Assembly (NCBI GenBank): GCA_002081555.1 | Contig: MZNV01000743.1 | Location: 1-20,155 of the forward strand | DNA: 20,155 nucleotides | Direction of reading: 5' to 3' | From: Protostelium mycophagum | Lineage: Eukaryota; Evosea; Variosea; Protosteliida; Protosteliaceae | In this document: piece by piece, positions 1-8,839 of the stretch | Layout of the letters: the number at the start of each line of letters is the position of its first letter | Position numbering within the stretch: position 1 is the stretch's first letter | The notes under the pieces: generated by a model | What the model was told of the DNA's origin: nothing | What the model saw: the letters and a program-made list of their open reading frames with translations, nothing else | Databases searched by the model: none | Position numbers and translations under genes: made by a program

Positions 1-2559
1 GGGGTTATTAACCATCGGTAAGATATAATCTCATCATTGAAAGTTAAATTCAAATTGCAACATTTTTTCGCTGTTTGCAAAATCATATATATATATAAAT
101 TTTATATATAAAAATTATATATATGTATATAAAATCGGTGATAAATATGTTCAGGTGGGCACTCAGGACTTTTACAAGTCTGGGATTATTTCAACAGAAG
201 GATTAGGATCTCTAGGAAATTCGAAAAAAACCAGATCCAATGCCTGAAATACGATCTGAGAGGCAGGCTGCTGTGCGTTGGATTCACCTCTGGACTTGTG
301 AAAATCATTTCCGCAAAATCACTGAAGGATTTGAGCAAATGTGAGTGTGTTCGTCAAGTTTCCAGACAGATACATTTTATTTTTCGAATGTCAAAAACAA
401 TAATAGACAATAATCAGTTATAATTTATAACATTGTCTAAACAAGAAAGGTTCGTGGCGCAACTCCAAAGAGTGCATCACTAGGATGGAGTTTTCACCTG
501 ATAGTATGTATTTGGCCACAGCCGATTCTGGTTTCTGTGTCGCTTTATACCAAAGAACGGCTAAGAGAGGACTTGCCAAGTCAATGAGCATGCAGGGGCC
601 ACCAGACACCGCTGCAGGTGATTCTTTATATCAAGAGAGGGTAGAGCATGTGATGACTGTAAACATGATCGTGACATATATCTAATACAACTCAACAATC
701 ACACACCAATAGAATTAACGTTGAGACAGACGAGGAGGCCGAAGAATGGCAATACGTGGGCAAATTCAGGTCTCACCACAAACCCATAATAGGTAACATC
801 TTCATCATCGCTAAAAATAGACTCAATGCCAATAGGCCTCGCCTTCAGACAAGATGTGGGAGGACCACAGTTGATCTCTATGTCAGAAGACAGGACGCTT
901 GTAGAATATGATTTGTTGAATTCCTCGATCGGAGGAGGTACACTACAACTCATTTTATTTTCAGAAACGACATGTCGCTGATCATGCAAGGTATCGTTTT
1001 GAAAAGCCAAGTCCGAATTGAACAGAGGAGCCTTCCGTGCGCCTTCACTTGGAGTCCATCCATTAGTTATAGCGATGATCTCATCATCGTCTCGAATGAT
1101 GAATATAAATTCAAACTGTTCAGTGGAAACACGAAGTCGTGCAAAAAAACACTTTTGGCGCCAACTTTTGGGGGGCCCGTAAATAAGTGAGTGAAATCCG
1201 TCCGAAATTTCACGTGAGACAGTGATTGCAATATAAACTGCAGCAAAGCTGCAGAAGCATCACTTAGAGGAACAATGATGATCTCCTTCTCATGAAATGT
1301 CATTTCTTCAAAGTGCGTAGCTGATTCCAACAGGATCATCCCAATCACAGACAAGATCACATTCCTCGCCTACAGGTAATCATTCGGAAAGGTGATTCCT
1401 GATCGCTCATCCTCCCCAGCACTGCTGAACGTGTGATTGGACTCGTGAAATTTCCTTTAGATGGTAATCCAAATAAGAGTATGGGCATGATCGCTCATCC
1501 AAATGAAGTAACTCCTCCTGAATATTCTGTGAAAGAGTCTGACATTCGCAGATATCTGGATTCTGCGCGTCACCTGATGCGCGGTTTTTGTTTTCCTCTG
1601 GGGGAAGTGACGGGAGTGTACATCAATGGGAGACAAAGTTTGAAGCTTTAAATCAAGCGGAGCTTAAAGGTAATTTATTCTTTTGAATTATCAGACGAGA
1701 GAATAAAAAAAAACGTAGGAGGGGTAGGAATCGAACCCTATGTCGCTTTGATCCAGGGGGAGAGGACCGGACCCTTCTGGCAAGAGTTGAAGGAGTACTT
1801 TTACTACGCACAAATCAGAAGGTAGATCACTTTGCATGATGTATTCTTTTCGAAATTTTTGGGCGAGTTTTGTCGCTGTAACGCTCCAAGACTAAAGACC
1901 TTAGCCAAGGAGAAGACAGCACCGATCCACACCAGATCGGATCATACATCAGCATCACGGAGATACCCAATGTGATGAGGGCTCTGGGCTTTTATCCGAC
2001 AGAGAAGCAAGTGGATGACCTCTTAAATGAGGTTCGATTCGGTAATTTCACAGAGACGGGGGCAGAGACAGAGTCCATCAGCTTCGATCAGTTGGTGTTG
2101 CGTGAGTGTCTTTGGAGGTTTCGCCTTTTCTGACGTTCGTTAGTCTATGTGAACCACCGGCCGGTGCTGAACACAACCAAAGAGAAGGTCTGTCTTTTGA
2201 TTTAGATGTCTATTCCAGCAAGTATCATGTGTCAAAATAACTGCGCGATAATGATTGTGATGAACATAATGAACAATGGCTGGAGTCCTGTGATCATGAA
2301 ATCATTGATGAATGATCTGAATGGTGTAACATAGGTCGAAGAAGCATTTCAACTCTTGGGCGTCAATCCAAACACTGGCAAGCTCACATTTCAGAGGCTC
2401 TTGAAATTATTCCAAAGCTACGGCGAGAAGTTTTCGGAGGCAGAATTGGAGCAATGTCTAGAAGCATTGCTGCTGGAGTCTGATCAAGCTACATTCAAGA
2501 AGGCTGGGTTTACAGCAAAAGAATTTTCCGAACAAGTGCTGGGATTTGAAGCCACTTAG
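1..2559 (+). CDS. CFAP251: CFAP251 (WDR66)-like axonemal WD40/EF-hand protein, C-terminal part
   Basis: CFAP251 is known as a motile-cilium protein of the calmodulin- and spoke-associated complex at the base of radial spoke 3. Thirteen exons join with matching phases: <1-17, 155-340, 450-617, 730-792, 821-937, 991-1186, 1334-1375, 1420-1507, 1552-1669, 1695-1823, 1898-2101, 2144-2187, 2335-2559 (TAG). They give about 531 codons; the start lies upstream of the window. WD40-type blades are visible (GHSGLLQVWDY, FSPDSMYLATADSGFCVALY, ISMSEDRTLVEYDL, GGSDGSVHQWE). The family-specific stretch PLDGNPNKSMGMIAHPNE follows, then the C-terminal EF-hand-like region (SITEIPNVMRALGFYPTEKQ, VNPNTGKLTFQRLLKLF). 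The match in order and spacing to human WDR66 is from memory. Introns of 25 and 28 nt (1670-1694, 793-820) are required to keep the frame. Exon 1695-1823 carries six T in a row at 1799-1804; the frame stays open (EYFFTTHKSE). Confidence 0.9.
80..135. repeat. AT-rich simple sequence in the first CFAP251 intron
   Basis: An (AT)n-like tract (atatatatataaattttatatata and similar) fills the centre of the 137-nt intron 18-154. It ends 20 nt before the TTCAG acceptor. Confidence 0.6.
1705..1737 (-). other. Pol III B-box match plus T9 run, antisense to a CFAP251 exon
   Basis: Read on the minus strand, 1737-1727 is GGTTCGATTCC, an exact match to the tRNA B-box consensus GGTTCGANTCC. It is followed 13 nt later by nine T (1713-1705), as in a Pol III terminator. 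The spacing resembles the 3' half of a tRNA. I found no matching 5' acceptor strand, no good A box, and the T stem pairs poorly, so this is not called a tRNA gene. The same bases encode GGVGIEPYVALIQ of CFAP251 on the plus strand. Confidence 0.3.
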
Positions 2560-2571
2560 AGCTTCCTGATG

Positions 2572-2577
2572 AATAAA
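2572..2577 (+). promoter_or_regulatory. Poly(A) signal of the CFAP251 gene
   Basis: AATAAA lies 12 nt after the TAG stop of the CFAP251 gene. The next gene begins almost at once, so the 3' UTR must be very short. Confidence 0.6.
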
Positions 2578-2963
2578 TGAGGATGACAGGTTTTACCTTT
2601 ACGTTAAAACTGTAACCACCGTGTCACTTTGGCTTTTTACAACTCCCTGACAGCCAGAAAAACTCCAAATTGCAACCAAAACGGACTCGGACACCCTCTC
2701 AAGCAACGCAGACCTCGTGCGGCTTGGCATTTGAAAGCTTGGACGACCAAGTATCCACTCTGGGTGCTGAGCTCCATTCCCAATTGATTTGCGTCGACCA
2801 TTCGGAGAAATACTTGAATTTCCAAGATGGCGTCTATCGTGTTGGGAGGACTGCTTCTCACGATCTGAAGACATCGATAAAGAATATTGATGACTTGATA
2901 CGATTCCTTGATTTTTTTGGACTGATAGGTTTAGCAACCCTTGTAGCCATCATAAAGTTGTAG
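2577..2963 (+). CDS. Candidate small tail-anchored, SNARE-like protein
   Basis: A plus-strand frame open from 2616 to the TAG at 2961-2963 ends in FLDFFGLIGLATLVAIIKL, a hydrophobic C-terminal anchor of about 19 residues. It is preceded by ESLDDQVSTLGAELHSQ, whose hydrophobic spacing and central Gln resemble the zero layer of Bet1/Sft1-type Q-SNAREs, which act in ER-Golgi and intra-Golgi fusion. The open frame has no ATG. One phase-consistent model starts at ATG 2577, ends exon 1 at 2589 and resumes at 2704, giving 90 residues, but the donor (GTTTTA) is weak. The distance from the Gln to the anchor (about 40 residues) is longer than normal for a SNARE. The frame could be an unrelated tail-anchored protein or a chance ORF. 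The gene is squeezed between CFAP251 and the convergent PRISE gene. Confidence 0.35.
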
Positions 2964-3077
2964 AATTAAAATAACGACAATTTCCACAGGCAGAACTCCC
3001 CCAAGAGAATAACAGTTGAGGGGCAAAAGGGATTCAAACTGAGTATTAAATTACACGTGTGGTGATCCTTTTCTTCA

Positions 3078-4369
3078 TTATAATAAGATTCCAGCCGCTT
3101 TCATCTGAGAAAATGCCTCAAGCCAGCCGTCGTTTGGGTCGTTTTGCTCCGTAAATCCTGCATTCCGGACCTTTTCCAACGACAAATGACGATCGCCAAT
3201 CTCGTGGTACCCGTAGTGGTCCAAATAATTTCCCTTGAAAACTTGATTCTTCTTGATACCTCGCTCTTCCAGAAATTTGGCGTGCTTCTCTACATATTCT
3301 CCTGGCAGTAAGATCTTTTGCTCTGGAGATGGCTCTACACCCTCCAGACCAAAGTAAGATGCTAAAGCTGGCCAACGTATGGACATAGATGATGGTTGAT
3401 CATTATCAGCAATATTATAGATTTTGCCGTTAGATCTCTCAGGGTTCAGTGCGGCCCATATCGAAAATCTTGCAATTGTCTTGGCCGAAGATTCATTGTA
3501 GAGCGACTTCCAAGAGGCAACAGTCCCAGGGTAAGGGACTTTCGCACCTCGACCCTCGATGGCAGCATAGATTGACAGATAATTTGCCCAGTGAGCTGTG
3601 AGGCTGTATGTGCTGCCATTCGGAGTGAAACCAACCTGTCAAAGATGTCGGTCTGACACATTCACGATGAATTACTCACGATGATGTCCATCACTACTTC
3701 GCACCATTTCCACTTTCTTCCTTGGCTCAATCTATCAAGAAGTCTCTCAGCCTCGAAATAATAAATTGTGCCACCGTATGGCAGTGGTGGCTGTGGTAAA
3801 CTCTCTTTCAAAGGTGCGGCTGGTTTTTCGACAGGTCCAAAAAGTCCGTATCTCTGCACAGAATTAACAAGCTTGTTTACAAAAAGATACTCCAAGGGGA
3901 TCTATAAGACTTACTCTGGTACCTCCAGGAAACACAACGTACTCGAGATTAGGACATAATTCATTCAGGGCAGTGACAGACCTCTCAATCATCGATAGAT
4001 TAATCTCTGCTTCTTTGGCCAAATCATCGTTCTGTTGATATGCTGGGATAAGTCAACTAACGAAGAGCACAAGAAATGTATACCGAAATAGAAGGCATGT
4101 GTAACCCCACTCACACCAGTGACATTCTCTTGCAAAAATTTGACCAATGTTTCGGTACCTCCGTCGATTAGATTGCATCCAGAGATGAGTTGTAGTTGAG
4201 GTGCGTTTGGTAAGCTGACCCAGCCGGTGTTAATCATTGGTCGATTGACAAGCGCCGTGACTTTCTGGAAGGTGCCTTCGTGAGGGTAGTTCTGCAATAG
4301 CTGATTCACTACGGCCCAGCCGTTCAGTCCTGAAGCACCAAAGACAATAGCGTGTTTGTCGTTCTGCAT
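3078..4369 (-). CDS. PRISE-type short-chain dehydrogenase/reductase (progesterone 5-beta-reductase/iridoid synthase-like)
   Basis: A cytosolic NAD(P)H-dependent reductase of the extended SDR superfamily; the substrate cannot be read from sequence. Known members reduce activated C=C bonds of enones. Exons (minus): 4369-4084, 4042-3915, 3853-3680, 3635-3078, all phases matching, giving 381 residues, the usual family length. The start at 4369 places the Rossmann motif GASGLNG at residues 11-17. The NRP motif that replaces the usual SDR cofactor motif is at 42-44. The catalytic-Tyr segment is GTIYYFEAE (Tyr169/170). The C-terminal signature NGKIYNIADNDQPSSMSIRW is followed by FG. At the exon 2/3 junction the family Lys motif reads GGTRRYGLFGP, with Arg138 where I recall Lys in most homologues. 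It is transcribed in the same direction as the glucanase and GDPD genes, with no sign of an operon. Confidence 0.85.
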
Positions 4370-4825
4370 TTTGATTTATGATCAAGTCAACTGCCATGTC
4401 AAATCGCCGGTTTTCGTCGGCGATTTGAAATCGCCAATTAGGACGTTTCGCTGAATGGATTCCCATGTTGGATGCACCATCTACAATCATGAAGAAGATG
4501 CACATTGGAATGTGGAGATATTCAGAACTGTCAGCTTCTCAACCAATGAAGTGGACGATGCAAACTCACTCCTCATGATGATGACCCATGATTGAAATTT
4601 CAAGTTTCAATTTTGCACCACAAAAGACAAAAGTAGAGTGAACAGCATCTGGAGTTGAGATGACTATATAGAGCTCATCAACACACAGCCCTGACGCAAC
4701 TTCTGAGGCTTCTGCTCGAGTGCAAACTCAAACACAGAGATTACATCATCGACAAAACCAGCGATAAGAGTTTGAGTTACTGAGGTGAATTTGCCTTGTG
4801 ATAAATATCAATATAAAATATTCCT
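4370..4825. other. Intergenic region upstream of the PRISE gene / downstream of the glucanase
   Basis: 456 nt without a convincing gene. It holds the hairpin described separately, a TATATAG element at about 4662-4670 (usable on either strand, roughly 290 nt from the PRISE start), and an AT-rich stretch just below the glucanase stop (4800-4825). No exact AATAAA is seen for the glucanase. Confidence 0.5.
4400..4436. repeat. Perfect 10-bp inverted repeat with an extra direct half-copy
   Basis: CAAATCGCCG (4400-4409) and CGGCGATTTG (4418-4427) are exact reverse complements around an 8-nt loop. A further AAATCGCCA follows at 4428-4436. The arms lie 31-58 nt upstream of the PRISE start codon, inside its promoter or 5' UTR. 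It could be a dimeric regulator site or an RNA hairpin. Confidence 0.7.
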
Positions 4826-7800
4826 TTATCTCTTCTGCTGTGTGTTGGCCAGATAATGTACCGTAGAGCAAAATGTGTTTACATTGTCTGAGGCAAGAGC
4901 GGCAATCTCTCCATAGTTGTGCACCATTCCGACAGACGCCTTTGTGTTGAGACCGTACAGATATAGCTCTGATGAGTCGTCCGTCAGAATGTCGACCATG
5001 GCGTCTTGGCAGTTTTCAGTGTTCAGACATGTCTGATTATAGTATTGGAAGAAGTTGTAGTGGCCAGCACCGTAGACGTAGACATTCTGCGTGTCAATGT
5101 ATCTCATGCCCCAAGCCATACCGCATGATGGAGAATCGGCTGAGCATCCAGAGAAGTCCGGGTCGTTGTACGCGGAGTTACTCTCCCAGGGAGCATAATA
5201 CGGTGCGACTTGGTAGTACGGTGTCTCGGTCTGGATCATGGCCATCAAAACATTCTCCGCGTTTTGAAGCTGGTATTGGTAGAACCAGTTGTGCTCCACC
5301 GCGGTTCCGTACAACCACGCTCCGGCAGTACTCTCAAGTAAAAGTCCTCTGCCGTTGAAAACAGAAATCTGACCGCTCATGTCTGCTCCAAAGGCGTCCA
5401 AGTCGTGGTCAGCGGTCCATGCCCACACATTCTCCAAGTATGCGGAGGCGGAGGACGTAACGTGCATCAACATAAATGTTCCAATACATTGCTGTGTAGG
5501 GTTCTGGTATTTGGGACAAGCTCCAATCTGCTGGTTGGAACCGGCAGCGCCTCCAACGCGGAAGTGGCAATCCCACATTCCAGCGCTTCCCTGGGCCCCT
5601 TGTGGGTCCTGTATGTTCCACTGTACCAGTATGACTCCGGGTTGTGGTCCCTGAGCGGTGAATAACAAGTCTGAAAGTTCTGCAACTCCGACGTCTCCAG
5701 GGTTACCGACTTGGATCATAGGAACCGGGTTGTTTGGGTCCTGGAAAGCTTTCCCATTGGCCATCAGACTGGACCAGACTTCTCCAACAATGCGACTTCC
5801 CGCGGGAACCACCACGGTGTCTGAGAGAATATACGCTCCTGCAGGGAAGTATATGATTCTGCACCCGGCGTACTTGTATAAAATGGCTTGGATGGCGGCG
5901 GTGTCGTCGTGAACACCATCTCCATAGGCACCTTCATCCTTGACTGAAACAAAGGCAGAGACATCATAGTTCTCATACTGTGGCTTGGGCTTCTCAAAGT
6001 AGTAATTGTTTCCCTGGGAAAGGTCCACGAGGGCTGCTGGTCTCTTGGTCTGGCTCAAATATCCAAAGTGGGCATTCGACGACATCGCAGCGGTGTACAC
6101 GTGTCCTTGAGCCCAAGTGGGGACGTAAACAGTTCCCTGGGAGTTTCCTGCGACTACCGTATTACCGGTCGCGCTCGCAACCACGGTACCGACATTTGTG
6201 AAGTAGGCGTTGTCAATCAATAGAGAGTCACTTGTTGCCGTAGAAGTGCTGGTGCCGGTGCCTGTCTTGATTCCAACTACCGTGTTGACCATTTGTACGT
6301 CTGTCAGGATGACAGACCCAACCAGCTGTTGACCCTTGTCCCCAAGTGACGTCATGTCGACACCCGTCTGGGCGCCAGAGATGTACAGGGTCTTAAAGGT
6401 CCAACCCCAGTTCCAATTCATGTAGATACCGGTAGTAGACCCGTAAATGGTGATATTACGAGACGTAAACTGCTGGTTTCCGACCCACAATGCGTAAGCT
6501 CCACCGTAAAACACCAAATCGGACATCCAGCCTCCGGATCCATTCTCCATCCAGATTCCTTGGTGTGTGGATCCCGGCGACATGTTGAAGACCAAGTTGG
6601 TCAACGATGTGGCTTGTGCTACCTATGGAAATTTCAGCGAAATTTCAGAGAAAGAACTGGTAAAATTCGAAGACGGACCTGCCAATGGATGCAAGTGGTG
6701 CCTTTCCCTGCGGGTGTCTGTGTCGTATCGATCACAAAATTTCTGATTTGTCTGTAGAAATTGTTCTGTACACGTCAGAACCCCCCTCGATGACGTCATC
6801 ACTCACCTGGTTCGTGTACCAGTTGTTACCTCCAGATCCGTATGGGTCAGAATCAATCATGGCCATCCCTTTGAAGGTGGATCCCGCAAGTAGAGTTGGC
6901 ATATTTGTGGCATCTCCCACCAATTGAGTGTGGTAGTATTGAATAATCGGTGAGGTAATCAAGTATTTTCCCGCCGGGAAAAACACCAGGGCGGGGCGAG
7001 TTGTAGTCGAGTCACAGCCTTGACCGCATCTTCCATAGGCGGTGATCGCACTGTTGATGGCAGCGGTGTCATCTGTGACGCCATCTCCGACCGCACCGAA
7101 GTCTTTGACATTTCTGTAGACGACATAGCTGCTGTCTCCCAAAAATGCAGAGATGCCCTTGTGCTTGATGTTTTGCATCCAAAAAGATGACTGTGTGGAC
7201 GGTGTTGGTGCCGGGCACAAAAATTGTTGCACTCCATTGGTGTTGCTGGAGCAACCAAAGAGGTGGGGGTCGTAACATTGTCCAGCGCAGGAGGACTGTC
7301 CTGCGGCACAATTGTTGGTGCTGTTCTTGGGAACACTTGGTTTGGATATGGGAGCAGGTATCGGTTGGATTATCGGGGTGTTTCCTGTTGTCGGGACGAA
7401 ATTCTGGTTGGTTGTAGATGAGCTGCTTTGACCAACTGTCGAGGTCGACGCTTTGTTGAATGTCGACGCTTGGCTTGATGAACTAGCACCGACGATGACA
7501 CCGACACCTCCAAATGAGCAAGCACCAGTACCTTAGAAGATAAATAATTTTGTAGGCAACTTGTCTGTGCCACAACAAAATTCGTCGACAAATATTACCT
7601 TGTGCTAGATGATCATTGTAGTAAGCATTCATCGCGAAGGAAATCTGCTCTACACTGTTGCAGCTGCTGTACTTGCCTCCCGCATTAATGTCGACACAGT
7701 ATTGTGGGTAAGTGGAGCACAACCAAGATCTAGCAGAGGCCACAGCGGCGAGGTCGACCTGCGAAGGATCCTCTGATGCGGTTCTGCATTGTAAAGAGGC

Positions 7801-8353
7801 AAACATGGGGGCACATTGTGTTGTGGATGATGCTGCTGTGGATGCTGCAGGCGCCGATGTGGATGGCATTGTAGATGCAGCAGACGATGTTGCCGGTGCT
7901 GCTGTAGATGCTTTAGACGATGTAGTGGGTGCTGCTGTAGATGCAACAGATGATGTTGTGGGCACTGCTGTAGATGCTTTAGACGATGTAGTGGGTGCTG
8001 CTGTAGATGGTGTGGGAGCCGAAGTAATTACAGGGGCGAAGCTAGAGGTTGTAGAGATCTTCGAGGTCGATGATGACGTGGGAGCCGCCGATGTGGAAGT
8101 GGTTTTAACCTTTGGTGGTGATGGTGGTGATGGTGGTGACGGCGGTCCTGGAGCGACACACTGCGCTGCATGTCTCACGAACCCGTTTATACAACTAAAA
8201 ATAAATGAGATTGGATCATATGATCTGAACTTACCAACTGTCTTGAGGTCTATAGCAAGCGAATATACCACATGGAAGAAGTCCTGGAGGGCATGCTTGG
8301 GCAAAGGCCAGAGCAGCGATGAAGAGAATATAGAGTCTGATTGAGGCAGTCAT
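4826..8353 (-). CDS. Secreted modular beta-1,3-glucanase: CBM52-like, X8/CBM43, CBM52-like, GH55-like beta-helix
   Basis: Probable exo-beta-1,3-glucanase acting outside the cell or in a digestive vacuole on fungal-type glucan. Exons (minus): 8353-8235, 8194-7599, 7531-6807, 6622-4826, phases matching, giving 1078 residues. The signal peptide is MTASIRLYILFIAALAFAQA. A Cys module follows (C20, CGIFACY, CC, C), then a PPSPPSPP and S/T/A/P linker. The X8 domain at about 167-250 has SWLCSTYPQYC, CNSVEQISFAMNAYY and the closing GACSFGG. A second Cys module is at 313-345 (CAGQCYDP, LCP). Two pectate-lyase-3-type strands start at about 379 (NVKDFGAVGDGVTDDTAAI) and 707 (VKDEGAYGDGVHDDTAAIQ), the double beta-helix typical of GH55. 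The 184-nt intron 6623-6806 carries a TGACGTCA palindrome and GAAATTTC copies. The CBM52 assignment rests on the Cys pattern and is less sure than X8 and GH55. Confidence 0.88.
7871..8002. repeat. Four tandem 33-bp units in the glucanase linker
   Basis: Units 7871-7903, 7904-7936, 7937-7969 and 7970-8002 each begin GTAGATG. Units 2 and 4 are identical. On the minus strand each encodes an 11-residue block of the form ASTAAPTTSSK, a likely O-glycosylated spacer between the first Cys module and X8. The length is a multiple of three, so copy number can vary without breaking the frame. Confidence 0.9.
8114..8140. repeat. 9-bp tandem repeat encoding the PPS stretch
   Basis: GGTGGTGAT occurs twice, followed by GGTGGTGAC. 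On the minus strand these give the SPP repeats at the start of the glucanase linker. Confidence 0.8.
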
Positions 8354-8839
8354 CTCGTGGTAAAAAACGTTCAGAGGCAAAAATGCGTTCTTGATACGTC
8401 GAATGTTCTAGATACAGGTGAAATGTGTCTTGGCAAATATAAGACCAAAGAGGACACTTCTAGTGTGGCGTGTTACAGTGGTAGTCCTCTTAGAGGTACT
8501 ATGTGTTACCGACGAGCTGGCTGCTCTGAAATGCTGAGCAAGCCTCTGTCAACATAACATGAGCCCTCTGCAAGTCTCTCGGTATCATGATGAAATGTCG
8601 ACCATTGCGGACTACCTAGATTTCCATTCTTGTCGACATCCCGGAAAATTGAGATGTCATTCTTTCGAGAAATTTCGGATTTATTCCGAATTGTGGGCTC
8701 GGAAATGCGGAATTCCGAATCACGACATACGAATCTGTCAGACACACGCGACATTTCGGCCTCTATAAGTCAAGTGTTCGGGCTGCTGCTTCTGAGCTCT
8801 TATCATGGTACCAAAAATTGCCCACATAGGGGTTTCTGT
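8354..8839. other. Intergenic region upstream of the glucanase
   Basis: 486 nt between the glucanase start and the GDPD stop, with only short unconvincing ORFs. It contains a cluster of GAAATTTC/CGGAAT-type words at 8660-8715, including the palindrome CGGAATTCCG near 8708. Signals for glucanase transcription are expected here, but no clear minus-strand TATA box is visible close to 8353. Confidence 0.4.

Noticed and set aside
1705-1800. A minus-strand tRNA gene
   Set aside because: B-box and T9 are present, but there is no 5' acceptor partner, no A-box, the T stem has two mismatches, and the stretch is needed as a CFAP251 exon.
4972-5665. Several plus-strand ORFs of 86-128 residues
   Set aside because: All lie opposite the 1797-nt glucanase exon, with no start context, splice signals or recognisable protein features.
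7712-8344. Plus-strand 210-residue ORF rich in VDAADDV repeats
   Set aside because: It is the exact antisense of the glucanase linker and X8 exon; its repetitiveness comes from the 33-bp units. The minus frame has a signal peptide, X8 signature and matching splice phases.
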